Assembly (NCBI GenBank): GCA_022836615.1
Contig: MU405248.1
Coordinates: forward strand, 124,001 to 188,000
Direction: 5' to 3'
Length of the DNA stretch: 64,000 nucleotides
DNA from: Annulohypoxylon bovei var. microspora
Lineage: Eukaryota; Ascomycota; Sordariomycetes; Xylariales; Hypoxylaceae
Numbering within the stretch: position 1 is the first letter of the stretch; each line of letters opens with the position of its first letter. Made by a program: the position numbers and the translations under genes. This document shows positions 36,928 through 47,839 of this stretch, in pieces. Below the pieces are notes generated by a model. That model searched no databases and had not been told where the DNA came from. It saw only the letters and a list, made by a program, of their open reading frames with translations.

Positions 36928-38055
36928 TCATTTGCGCCTCTGTTCGATTAAAAGTAGTCCCTGTCCAATGCCATCTTGGACTCCTCCGGCAACGCTCTCT
37001 ACGGTCCAAGCAATGAGGTCCGATAGTACCTTACCAAATCTACCGTCACTTATAGCGCCGACTAGAGCATCTGATGTTAGTAATTGCAAATTGCAGAAAA
37101 TATCAACGGCGAATTCCAGTCTTAACACCTGGTTGACAAATACGTGGTTCTAAAACAGGGCCGAATAAGAGCACAATAAACGGATGAACAGGTTCGGAGT
37201 ATACTCACTCTTCTCACTCAGGGCACCACTCTGCTTCCCGACGGCAGTAGCCAAGACAAAGCTACTAGAGACGATGTGTTGCGAGATGTTGTACTGCCGC
37301 TCATAATGCGCCCCGGTGCGGATGACGGCTGACAGAAAAGAGAGGAGCAGGTAGGCGAAGAGGACGAAACCCGATACGAATCCTTGAACGGTGGAGTGCA
37401 GAAAGGTCTTTGCTCTGTTAGATGGGAGCCACTTAGGTCCTGCTTCGATCTGTCTATCTGTCTGGAATTGCTGAAATGAGTTCGGTAGCGCTCGTCGGAT
37501 GACACTAAGTTCATAGTCGTCTATATCGTCCGGAAGGGCCTTCAACATGTACGCTACGCCGTCGATATAAGACTTTCTTGCGAAAGCCAAGTCAGTTGTT
37601 TCATGGGCAGCAGACTGCTGTAAGTAGGAACCTAGAAATCGCGGTTCAACAACATATCCATAATTTTAGGAAGCGGAAGCTAGACCGAGGAAACTCGTAC
37701 CTTGCGCAGCATAATTCCACTTCACTCCCGAGCTCGCATTGGGACTTCTGTTGTCAAAGCTCGAAGACTTTTGTTTGTCTACTTCAAGCCCATTGCAGGT
37801 GGCACTTGCTACTGCTGCTTCTGGGCGTGTCTGCAACTCAACGACCGAATCCTCCTCCCTCCTCGCAATCACGACTTGTTCCATGTCTTTTGGGGGTGTT
37901 AGGGAACGACGCCGGAAAGACAAAATAGATAGACTCGTAGATCGGCGGAGAGATCGGAGAGCCGGTAGCCGAGACTGGACTGAAGACGGCAACATGTTGA
38001 ATACCACGATAGACATATCCTGTTCCATTATGATGTCTATTATTTTCCCCTTCAT
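36928..38055 (-). CDS. Hypothetical membrane protein
   Basis: I do not recognise this family. The best in-phase model has four exons (37701-38055, 37209-37631, a 21 nt mini-exon 37129-37149, 36928-37070), giving about 313 residues. The N-terminus is basic and Ser/Arg-rich (LRSLRRSTSLSILSFRRRS). The middle has a soluble acidic segment (ALPDDIDDYELSVIRRALP) and then one or two membrane segments (GFVSGFVLFAYLLLSFLSAVI, and VSSSFVLATAVG). The C-terminus reads GKVLSDLIAWTVESVAGGVQ. The third exon is uncertain: the frame that reads through it (NHVFVNQVLRLEFAVDIFCN) also looks coding but does not join the upstream GTGAGT donor in phase. A TACTAAC box just before 37071 supports the extra intron. Confidence 0.5.
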
Positions 38056-39833
38056 CCCCTTTCTTCTTCTTATTTTTTAGAACTCTGTCTGGCTTCTCAG
38101 AAGTTGTAGTTTTGAATATTTAAATCGAACTTCGGATCATTATGTTGATATGTAGCGAGGAGAAGAAGAGGAAGAAAAAAATAGGTTCCAAGGTTGTCAA
38201 ACAGAAACAAGTTCAGCTTGGCTTGGAAGAAAGTTCAAATCTTGAGTTTGTACTCTATGCACTGAGCAGTTTAGATTTGAAATGTCCAATTACATAACGT
38301 AACTATGCCCACGTAAGAGTATATATACCTTTAGGGAGGTACATGATTTAGAAAGGAGAAACCCCAGTGCCTTTGTCAAAATATCAGCAATAATATCCGT
38401 AATGTAGCTACCAGTGGTCGACGCCGCATAGTGCCATAGCCATCCATGGATGTTTTTGAAGCACGAGGTCCCGCCTCTCCACTTATAAGAGGCGCTTCTG
38501 TTTAACAGAGAACGGGGAGATAAGCGACTTTCACATGCAACCCAACCACCCTATCACCCTCTATTATCTATGTACCACCAGCGAATAATACATAGGTGTG
38601 CGATATCTTGAATAGCCGCATACATGTACGCACTTGTACCTCCTACCTTGCCGATACGATTATACGCTGTACTGTTATTTTTCTTATAATAGGGTAAAGC
38701 CAAGAAACCTTTAAGTCAGGTGAAAACTCGTTGAGGAAAAATTGAGGGGTACCTAAGACACGGGCGCTATCTACATGTAGGTACATACCTACACTCGCTC
38801 CCCTGAAATAATGTTAGTACGAATTGCAAAAGTGACTTTATCAACCACCCATGATCTGAGTATCACACCAAGTTTCGATCCTAAATAAAGTCACGGAATC
38901 TCATCCTTAAAACATATAATTTTTTTTATAAAATAAGTTATACTCATATTACCCTTTCTTTCCATTGGAAATAAATTTAAAAAAATTAAATGTTTCAAAA
39001 ATACGTTTCAAAGCCTTGCTCACTACTTGGGTACCCTGGTGTAAATCTGTATCAAAATAAGGTTCGTACTAACATTATTTCAGGGGGTCGAGTGTAGGTA
39101 CACCTGGGTAGGTATCTAGCTTTAGGTCCCTCAGGTCCCTGTGGCTCAGATTCGATGCTCCACATCTTTGAACATTTGAATCATATTCTTCAACTGTACA
39201 TGGTCCCCAATGTTATGGATTGGCATAGAACATTACAAGAATAGAAGAAGCATTAGAGTCCAAAATGAAGGTATTCATATTTGTCAAGACAACCAACACC
39301 CATTTACGAATAATTACCTGCCTCGGTAAATAACGACTCTACAACATCGAGTTTATATGAGTGATAATGATCTCTTGGATAGACCATATCTACTCAAGTC
39401 AACATCATAGCCTTCAATGTTTTATGTACATAGGTAGACTCTTAGGATTATGCTTCTAACTATACGGTCTCTGCGTAAATCAAGACTTATCCAATACAAT
39501 TAAGAATCTAATTAGTTATATGATCAGTTAATTCAATGAATTGTTGAGGTATTAACAATTTTCAAAATGCCAAGACCTCAGTGGAACCAGCTGGAATAGG
39601 TTTATTCCGATCCCGATTTTTAAGTGGTTCCACATTCGACGGACCGGACCTAGAACCCTGGTCAAAAAAAGTTTCTAAGTGGGAAAAAAAAATTCGTAGA
39701 GAAGAATTTCAATTCGCCTCGACACACGCGCCTTAAATTTTCATTTATAAGGTCGTGCGCATAGTAGAGGATCTCTTCACTTCCAATCTTTATTATTGTG
39801 AACCTTGAAAGTAACATCTTCTTCACTGTTGCA
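38056..39833. other. AT-rich intergenic region holding a MITE-like element
   Basis: 1.8 kb between divergent genes. Apart from the inverted-repeat element at 38788-39098 the region is AT-rich and has no gene. The last ~150 bp should contain the promoter of the helicase gene. Confidence 0.45.
38788..39098. mobile_element. MITE-like element with 36 bp terminal inverted repeats and TA flanks
   Basis: The left end 38788-38823 (beginning CCTACACTCG and ending AATAATGTTAGTACGAA) is repeated inverted at 39063-39098 with 34 of 36 bases matching; the two mismatches are adjacent, at positions 11-12. TA dinucleotides flank both ends (38786-38787 and 39099-39100), as expected for a Tc1/mariner-type target duplication. 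The 311 bp element is AT-rich inside and has no coding capacity. A secondary inverted repeat of GTGACTTTAT (near 38833 and 38886) lies inside the left half. It is probably a non-autonomous DNA transposon. Confidence 0.75.
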
Positions 39834-42127
39834 ATGTTCAAGTCTTCCTTACCGCGGCATGCCCGCATAGGCAATCTTGCTCGCCGTCAACTCTCGAGCT
39901 TAGCCCCGCGACAGATTCTCTCTCGCCCTCTCGTGGCATCATGCCAAAGATGGCCGCAGGTACAACAACTCCAATTGCCTTTACTCAGACAAGTCGCTAT
40001 CCGACTATATTCCCAAGAATCAGCCGCGGCGCATCCCAACACAGACGTTGAGGACTCGCCAGCTGGAATCTACGATGTGACCCGGTTTGAAGACCTGTCA
40101 AAGCTAGGTGTTGATGAACGAATTATTCGAGCTATTACGCAGGACATGCGATATGACACAATGACCGATGTCCAGTCATTGACTATCAACCCAGCACTCA
40201 AGGGTGTTGATCTGTACGTACAACATCATGACATACTTCCTCGCAAGACCCCTCGCTAATTTTTTACAGAGTTGCGCAAGCAAGAACTGGAACGGGTAAG
40301 ACGTTAGGCTTTCTCATACCTGTTTACCAGCGTCTCCTGTCGGCTGAGCCTAGCCTTGCCAATGTATCCAGTCGCCGGACAGCTTCCACATCAGATGTCC
40401 GTGCCATAATTATGTCCCCAACGCGTGAGCTTGCAGAGCAGATCGGCGTTGAGGCACAGAAGCTCGCCCGACACACTGGGATTGTCGTTCAAACGGCTGT
40501 TGGTGGCACGAGGAAGAAAGAGGCTCTTTGGAAGATGCGCCGAGAGGGTTGCCATATCCTTGTCGCAACCCCGGGTCGACTTCAGGATATTCTGTCGGAT
40601 CCCGACTCTGGCATTTCGGCCCCACACCTACAAGCTGTAGTATTGGATGAAGCCGACCGCATGTTAGATGTTGGCTTCGCCGATGACATTCGCAATATTC
40701 TAGACCTCCTTCCGCCTATTCACAAGGTCGACCGCCAGACTCTTCTATTTTCTGCCACTATTCCCCGAGACGTAGTCCATCTAGCCAAGAACATGGTGAA
40801 GACGGATAATTTCGAGTTTGTGCAAACAATCAACCCCAACGAGACGCCGACTCACGAGCGTGTCCCGCAAAATCTTGTGCAGGTGAACGGCTACGAGAAT
40901 TGGTTCCCAACCGTCATGGAGCTTGCCGCGAAGGCGCAGAAGAGAGCGCAAGAAGACCCTGAAGCCCTTCCATTCAAGGCAATCCTCTTCTTCTCAAACA
41001 CTTCCACTGTTACGTTTGCGAACCGAGTCTTCAGATCAACTTCTCTATCAGATAGAGCAGGCGGCCCTGGAATTTTCGACATTCATTCCAAGCTTACCCA
41101 ATCTCAGCGCACAAGGAACGCCGATCTCTTCCGAGCTGCTAAAACTGGTATCCTAGTTTCGTCAGATGTCACCGCAAGAGGAATGGATTTCCCCAACGTG
41201 TCCCACGTTATCCAGATCGGCCTTCCCCCGGACAGAGACCAATATATTCACCGAGTCGGGCGAACAGGCCGTGCCGGAAAGGCGGGCGAGGGATGGCTCA
41301 TTTTAGCGAAGGAAGAAGTTCAAGAGGCGCGAAATCGCCTTCCTGGCTTACCCATCAAACCCAATAATGATCTTGTAGCCCCAACACACGTGCTAGGACA
41401 GGGTGATCCGCCCGCAGAAGTGGCAGGATTTTTCAAGGAGTTGTCTGGCGTATATGAGAGACTCCCAAAGCAATTATTCAGGGAGACATATTACTCTATG
41501 CTCGGCCAGAAAATGGGAAGATATTTGCAACCCGGCGACCTCGTCTCGCTGCTTAACAAATGGTGCTTTAACGCCATGGGCTGGACTGAGCAGCCCGCCA
41601 TCTCATCGAGATCGGCGACCAACCGCGGCCTTTCACAGATCCCTGGAATCAGAATCGGACATGATGAGCCGGATGCCGATGAGCTCGGAAACCCCTTTGG
41701 ATCGGGCGGCTTCGGTCGATCGAGTGGTTACGGCCAATCAGGTGGCTATGGTGGCGGCTCTCGATCTGGTGGCGGTGGGTTTGGTGGTAGTTTTGGTGGC
41801 GGTTCTCGATCTGGTAGCGGTGGGTTTGGTGGTAGTTTTGGTGGCGGCTCTCGATCTGGCGGTGGTAGTTTTGGTGGAGGTTCTCGATCTGGCGATGGTG
41901 GGTTTGGTGGGGGTTCTCGATCTGGCGGCTTCGGTCAAGGCGGCCGGTCTGGTGGCTTTAGCCAGGGTGGCCGATCTGGCGGTGGCCGATCTGGCGGTGG
42001 CCGAGGGGGTGGTGGCTTTGGTCGAGGTGGCGGTGGTGGCGGTGGTGGAAGCCGTTTCGGTTCGCGCGATGGCGGCCGCTCCGGAGGAGGAGGCTTTGAA
42101 AGAAGCGGACCTAAAGCATCATTCTAA
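39834..42127 (+). CDS. Mitochondrial DEAD-box RNA helicase (MSS116-like) with Gly/Ser/Arg repeat tail
   Basis: Two exons (39834-40213, 40270-42127) encode 745 residues. The N-terminus is basic, Ser/Arg/Leu-rich and free of acidic residues, as in mitochondrial presequences. Helicase motifs in order: I ARTGTGKT (about 130), Ia PTRELAEQ, Ib TPGR, II DEAD (about 253-256), III SAT (about 288), V ARGMDFP and VI HRVGRTGRAG (about 454). The post-core segment with FRETYYSMLGQKMGRY matches the C-terminal extension of Mss116-type proteins, which act as RNA chaperones in group I/II intron splicing and mitochondrial translation. The last ~140 residues are tandem GGGSRSGG/GFGGSF repeats, a probable RNA-binding tail. 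Usual Mss116 proteins have shorter, less repetitive basic tails. Confidence 0.87.
41750..42060 (+). repeat. In-frame coding minisatellite, Gly/Ser/Arg-rich
   Basis: Imperfect tandem units built on GGTGGCGGTTCTCGATCTGG and GGTTTTGGTGGTAG encode the helicase tail. Adjacent units are nearly identical (41755-41870), suggesting recent expansion by slippage or unequal exchange. Confidence 0.75.
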
Positions 42128-43199
42128 GGGTGCTATGGCGCCTTTCTATGAGGATTTAAGGCACCAATCCCCCAGATTCGACATCTTGTGTTAATTCCTA
42201 ATGTACCATCTTCGGAAGTACCCTCCCCCAACTTCCTCCTTGTATATGTACCGGGTTCCAGACCCACCGTGCGTCACCCGGCACCCATACGACCCCAAAA
42301 GACACACACAGATGACACGCAAGGACATAGAAGTTGGCAGCGCGTTCGTCATCGGCGGGGTTCCCGCACCAGCGAGAGCTCCATCTACAACCCATCGGCG
42401 TCAAGGTTTCTCGTTGCTTTGGTTTTTCGCGAAACGATACAGGGCGTCGGCGGAATCTTATCTCGGAGGCCGGAATGAATGAAAGGGGGCCGCACGACCA
42501 AAAGGAAATCTCGACTTTTATGTACAATAGTGTAAGAGCAGTCGTTAACGCGGAATGTGAAAAGAAATCAGAAACGACACTCAATTGACATTTGAAGAAA
42601 ATTGGATGGACCGTGTGCTTGTGGTGAAGTGACTTGCTATTGATATGTTGGGTTTCCTGTACTAGAGGGGCTCTATACGCATATGGTACGTGTATTAGTG
42701 TTGCTATGTGGGTTTGGATCTTAGCTAATAGTTACTGCGTTTATATGCTGTGTTCCAGCTCCATCCAGCAAAGGGTGAAGCTATATACAGTTGTCAGTAA
42801 GGTCACGAAGCCTGATCGAAACCCTACCCAATAAAATTAAAGTATGTTAGCCCATCGACAATCTCTTGACCCAAGTTTCCATAGCCTACGGGGAGACGGC
42901 AGATAGAGGCTTAATGCCTAGCGGAGTTTCTCTCAAACGCTTCATGGAAACAAAAGATCTTAAGCACGTTGGCCCTATAGAGATGTAAGTCATCCTTGTG
43001 AGCAACAGACTCTAGGGAATATACAAGTCCGCTTACCATAGGATACTTTGCAATGTAATACCACGAGGTCGACCTCCAATCTCTTTGCTTATGGCTAAAT
43101 GTCTTCGGCAGTCGGGCCAGCAGGAGATCTTGTGCCTCAACGTGGTCTGGTTGTTGCGCACTAAATGATCGCCCATCACCTTGACTGTCTGCACTCTAC
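42128..43199. other. Intergenic region downstream of the helicase
   Basis: No gene is seen. Short ORFs overlapping 42190-42590 in several frames lack protein-like composition and probably lie in the helicase 3' UTR. Confidence 0.4.
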
Positions 43200-43809
43200 T
43201 CAGTGGGTGTCAGTTGGGTGAGTGGCATTTCGTATTGAGCCTGGCTTGGCTCTGGTAGTGCTGGTGCTGGTGCTGGTACTAGTGCTGGGATCGGGGCCGT
43301 AATAGTGTCTCGAACTCTCGCGCCCTAGACATTTGGACAAGGCACATTCCGCTCCCCGTTGACGAGGGCCCTCCTCATCCATTCTGAGTACCTAATTAGC
43401 CCCACAAGCCAAGTATAAACCGATTGGAATTATGGGAACAAGAAGAGAGGTCGAGAACGAACCAATAGCTACAAACTTCTGGTCATATGTCAGACTATTC
43501 ACCGTCGCAGGGAAGCACGGGGTACAGTTGTGCCTGTATTTGAGGTGATCGCATAGCTGGCGGAAGGTGAAGGGCAAATTATATCCACAGAACTCGAAGC
43601 GGCAGAACTTCTCGTACGGCATGATGATTATCCTGCCGTGCTGGAAACTCAGAGTTAGCCTATAGATAGAAGCTGGTAGGAAATAATTGGACTGGAAAAC
43701 ACACGTTGTCGCGGCTGAAGCTTGGTAGGTAATGTGGCCTTCGTGTACGATCCAGGTAGGGTTTTATAGGGTCCATGTCTACGTGGTTGAAGCTTCTCTT
43801 CGAAACCAT
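43200..43809 (-). CDS. Small protein with a C2H2-like zinc-finger motif (spliced, hypothetical)
   Basis: Three exons join in phase (43705-43809, 43473-43640, 43200-43391), giving 154 residues. The first intron has a GTGTGT donor and TTCCAG acceptor. The second (43392-43472) ends in AATTAG; leaving it unspliced gives a shorter alternative C-terminus ending at 43392. The centre contains a degenerate C2H2 pattern, Cys-x4-Cys-x13-His-x4-His, in FCRFEFCGYNLPFTFRQLCD followed by HLKYRH, the style seen in fungal single-finger proteins. The C-terminus has an STSTSTSTS tract encoded by a GGTGCT-type microsatellite. The function is unknown. The consistent phases support the model, but no family is recognised. 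Confidence 0.42.
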
Positions 43810-44633
43810 CTTGTTGCTTGTAAAGACTAAGGGGTGGCTGGAGTAGTTTTATCTGTTTGAATTTCGAGGCTTCGAGCTTTTGCGTCTAGCGGAGCCTTGA
43901 CGGACCTATTCTAGAGTCGTGTGATAGATCTAGCCAGGCGTTGCGTATTAGAGGCTGAGTTGATAGTGTAGATAGTCAGTTGCGAGTTTTGACTAGAAGT
44001 AAAGTTGATTTGCAGTTAGCGATGAAAAATGAACGATTATTACTTTGAAAATATTAGTGACTTCTCATTGTCTTTGACTCTCTAAAATGAGACGAAGAGT
44101 ACCTAGAGATGTAAGAGACTTGGTTATATACATATAGTTGTTGTATCAGGCAATCACACTGCAACTATACAGAGAAACCAGCACCTGAAATTAAATTGGG
44201 ATATCTCCTGCGGAAAGGACGGTTTACGGTCCCTGGATGTATATCGATATCAAGGTAGGAGGTGGCTACTCCACCCATGATTTGATATTCTAGCCATTGC
44301 ATGTTGAATAGACCTGATACGAGCTAGATACCAAGTTAATAATAAAATATTCCGTCTCATTACTTACTAGTCCCCATTAAATCAATGCACACAAGAGGCG
44401 ATCATTCATATAAATAAATAACGAGCCCCAAATTTGCCCGAGTCGGTTAAGACTAAAATATATGTATATGCTGTTTCAAGTGTAGATGGTATCAGTAACA
44501 TAATCCTTTAACTGCTTTATAAAACGCCTCCCAATGCAAATTCCCCATTGTAAAGCCCACAAGTTTGCCATCTGTCCATACAAGTCGTGTTTTCTCCTTT
44601 TATCGAGTACCTAGACCGGTATCAATATAATTA
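43810..44633. other. Intergenic region downstream of PEX7
   Basis: AT-rich, with no ORF of note. It should include the PEX7 3' UTR and the promoter of the small zinc-finger-like gene. Confidence 0.4.
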
Positions 44634-45801
44634 TTACGCTTGTCCTCGCAAAATTCGATTCGCATCCCACAATAACAACCTCTCATCCCAACCTACACTT
44701 GCAACCCAACCGCCAACACCAAACAAGCACCAGTCGACGCCTGTTACGAATTCGGTATGTCTGTTCATGATGCCAAGCTGAACTCCGGTCTTGACCGGGG
44801 AATCTTGTTGTGCTGGCATCGTTGTCCCGTCTGTCCATAAACGCACTGTCATGTCATAGCTTCCGCTAATTAGGATATCGCTGGCGTGTGGGCTCCACGA
44901 TAACCTCCGGACAGCGTAATCGTGGCCCATCATTAGGGATGCTGGCCCCGCCGAAGGATTCCTAATGTCAAATATCCGTATTACCCTATCTACACCACCC
45001 GTCGCGATCACTGTATGGTTGTACTTATTCCAGTCATGCGTCAGGATCTCTCCTGGTACGGCAGGCGGGGTGGGACCTTGCGGGAGCGGAACGGGAGCCG
45101 GGAGATGCACCGGGATTTTAGATGTCAGGTGGTATTGGGCGTTGACCGGTGTCCGAAGGTCGAATATCCGCAAATGTGAATCGGACGATACGGCAGAAAT
45201 AATGTTTGGGTTAGAAGGGCAATAGGATGTACTATAGGTACAATTCCCGACCGGCAGAGTCTTGATGGACTCCTTTCTGGCTGGTGACCACTATAGAAAT
45301 ACTTTTAGCATGATTGATGCTGATGCAAGCATGCTCAAAGGGGAATACATACGATCTTGACGGTCCCATCCCACGAACTGGAAGCAAAGGTATCTTTGGT
45401 AACAGGACTCCACGATACCGAGAATGTTTCCCGCTTATGCTCATGGAAATTTGCTACAGGAAACTCGTTGACATTCATATCGTAGAGCTTAATAGAGCCA
45501 TCACCACACGCGACCAGTAACTGGTTCTCGTTGATCTCGGACCAGGCAATGTCATACTGGGCGTCGTTCGTATCGAAGCTGGACGAGGATCTTAGTTCAT
45601 GTGGAATTGTACATTCACAATCGCTTACGTCTTCTCGATCTGGACACCTTGAGGCCCTAAGCCTAAGCAAAATAGTCGGCCGTTTCCTACGATACCGTAA
45701 TTCGCGGCGGATGCGACAGCTATGCGCGAGTCGTAATAGGGCGAGTATTTGACGGCATACGGGTTCCAGCCGGGCGTGCGGAACTCTAGCATCGAAGCCA
45801 T
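44634..45801 (-). CDS. PEX7: Peroxisomal targeting signal 2 receptor PEX7
   Basis: A WD40 beta-propeller receptor that binds PTS2 sequences in the cytosol and, with a PEX20-type co-receptor, delivers enzymes such as thiolase to peroxisomes. Three exons (45629-45801, 45353-45590, 44634-45290) sum to 1,068 nt, 355 residues. The PEX7-specific start MLEFRTPGWNPYAVKYSPYY is intact. WD repeats follow: YDIAWSEINENQLLVACGDG, FSVSWSPVTKDTFASSSWDG with TVKIW, DLRTPVNAQYHL, NKYNHTVIATGGVD with FDIRNP, VRRLSWSPHASDILISGSYD, and the last blade with VGWDERLLLWD. An extra Pro-rich loop (PAPVPLPQGPTPPAVPGE) sits in a middle blade, as in other fungal orthologues. The length is normal. Confidence 0.93.
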
Positions 45802-46313
45802 ATTGCTTGTGTGTAGCAAATATATTACTGGCCTCTGAACCGCAACTTCAAGCTTGCTGGCGCATTCAAACTTTGAACAGTTGAAAGTCACTTCACTGAG
45901 AATTAACGGCTAAGGTATGACGATGAACTGAGTGCCAATGTGGGGCCTCGGCTTTGATGGTATGTACCTAGGTACTTGTGACAATGTGGGGGATGTGTAA
46001 CATGAACATGGGTATCCTCGGCCCTAGTAAATCGATTTCCGGGAAAGTCTCAACTCTGTTCTAGGTGGGCTTAGTCATGCCAATGCGCCCTTCAAACCCT
46101 ACCCTGGACTCCCTTCTGATTCAGTTCTACTTACGTATTTATCTAGGCAACTAAATCTTCAATCTTCTAATAAAGTATGAAAACGTACGCTTTACGGCTT
46201 AAGCACTTGCGAGACTCTGACAATCGCTATAAACACAGGAGATGCTGACGACACCCTGACCCTGGTTTATGAGGCGGCATATCTTACGAGTTCCGCATTG
46301 CACGAGGCGCATC
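45802..46313. promoter_or_regulatory. Divergent promoter region PEX7 / AlkB-like gene
   Basis: 512 bp separates divergent start codons. It contains an exact TACCTAGGTA palindrome at 45965-45974. No known regulator site is assigned. Confidence 0.45.
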
Positions 46314-47645
46314 ATGGATGCTTTTTTGAAGAGAAACAAACGCAAATCATCTGAAATAGAAGAATCATCTTTGGTCGATGACAATGAGTCAACAGATGTA
46401 AAGCTGGCGGTTCTCTCGTCGCTACACACTAATATCAGCCAAGAAGCCTTATTAGAAGCACTGCTAGCATATGAAGGTTCTGTTCAAGCGGCTTCTGATT
46501 CTTTAGCTGAGGATCGATCCGGATCACCTAAAAAGCAGAGGACTAGCGCCACCATTGGTTACCAGACTTCGCTACGACTATTTGCGTCTAAATCTTCAAC
46601 TGAAGAACGACCCGTGTCGCCTAAAAAGGCGAGGCGGCTTTCCAGGAAAGGGGCAACTCTTCATTTATATGATCCCGAGGATATAGCTGAATATACGCCT
46701 TGTAGTATCATCCATAATTTCCTACCCCCGGATGAGGCCAATGATCTTCTCAAAGAGTTATTGAACGAATCAGACTCATTCGGGAAAATTACTTTCAAAT
46801 TATTCGACAACGTCGTCCAAAGTCCTCATACCTCCGGTTTCTATGTTGGGACAGAAGCTGAAATCAACACTCAGAAGCACGATTACTTCTATAACGGGGC
46901 TAAATTGGAGGATGTCCGACACATCACACCCCAGCTTTTGCGTGTCAGGCCAAAAGTCCAAGAGGCGGTAAATCAAGAAATTCAGACCCGCATCAGGACT
47001 CGGTATCCCGGGGGACGAAAGCTCAAGTATCAGTCTCCCGAATCTTGGTCACCAAATTGTGCATTCGTCAATTGCTATGATGGACCCCAGCAAAATGTCG
47101 GATACCACACTGATCAGCTTACATATTTAGGCCCACGAGCTGTAATAGGCTCGTTATCTTTAGGAGTAGCAAGGGAATTCCGTGTCCGAAGGATCGTGCC
47201 AAAGGACCCTGGTGACACTAGCCTGGATGACTCTGATGCTGAAGGTCAGATTTCTATACACCTTCCTCACAACTCACTTCTGGCGATGCACGCGGAGATG
47301 CAGGAAGGGTGGAAACATTGTATCGCCCCAGCTCAAACAATTGACCCCCACCCTATCGCGGGCAACCGGAGGATCAATATCACATATCGCGACTATAAAT
47401 CAACGTTTCACCCAAAGAACACACCGAAGTGTAAATGCGGCATCCCTGCTGTGTTACGGGTAGTACAGAAGAAAAAGGAAACGCACGGAAGATATTTCTG
47501 GATGTGCTATGGTGGAAATGTACCGGGCAAGGAGAATTGTTCGTTCTTCCAATGGGCCGAATTCGACGACGATGGAAATCCTATTTGGGACAAATCTCGT
47601 TATCAAGTTCCCAAGGACGATGATATCCCTGACAACCTAGTATAA
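46314..47645 (+). CDS. CUE-AlkB-GRF protein: Fe(II)/2-oxoglutarate dioxygenase of the ALKBH2/3 type
   Basis: An intronless gene of 443 residues. Three domains are visible. Residues about 28-65 form a CUE-like ubiquitin-binding three-helix unit (KLAVLSSLHTNISQEALLEA). Residues about 125-362 are an AlkB-type dioxygenase with the iron ligands His265 and Asp267 in NVGYHTDQLTYLGP, His335 in WKHCIAP, and the 2-oxoglutarate-binding Arg region RRINITYR (353-359). Residues about 370-417 are a GRF zinc finger (Cys373, Cys375, Cys398, Cys409, with GRYFWMCYGG), a single-strand DNA-binding module found in NEIL3, APE2 and topoisomerase III. The combination suggests oxidative repair of alkylated bases in single-stranded or ubiquitin-marked chromatin; that role is inferred. 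An in-frame ATG 15 codons upstream (46269) is an alternative start. Confidence 0.85.
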   Translation: MDAFLKRNKRKSSEIEESSLVDDNESTDVKLAVLSSLHTNISQEALLEALLAYEGSVQAASDSLAEDRSGSPKKQRTSATIGYQTSLRLFASKSSTEERPVSPKKARRLSRKGATLHLYDPEDIAEYTPCSIIHNFLPPDEANDLLKELLNESDSFGKITFKLFDNVVQSPHTSGFYVGTEAEINTQKHDYFYNGAKLEDVRHITPQLLRVRPKVQEAVNQEIQTRIRTRYPGGRKLKYQSPESWSPNCAFVNCYDGPQQNVGYHTDQLTYLGPRAVIGSLSLGVAREFRVRRIVPKDPGDTSLDDSDAEGQISIHLPHNSLLAMHAEMQEGWKHCIAPAQTIDPHPIAGNRRINITYRDYKSTFHPKNTPKCKCGIPAVLRVVQKKKETHGRYFWMCYGGNVPGKENCSFFQWAEFDDDGNPIWDKSRYQVPKDDDIPDNLV

Positions 47646-47839
47646 CTGCCTAGGTATGTGTTGTTTGGACTATCACATAGAACATTCTATTAAGGATAAA
47701 TACGGCCCATATTTTGATTGACCTATACTGAAGTGGAGATAAAGCTTGAGCTCACAAGCATGTAGGAAAATGGCTCCCTCCTGCCACCCACTACCTATGT
47801 TTGACCTGTATTTTTTTTCTTCCGTGTAGCCGGCATATC

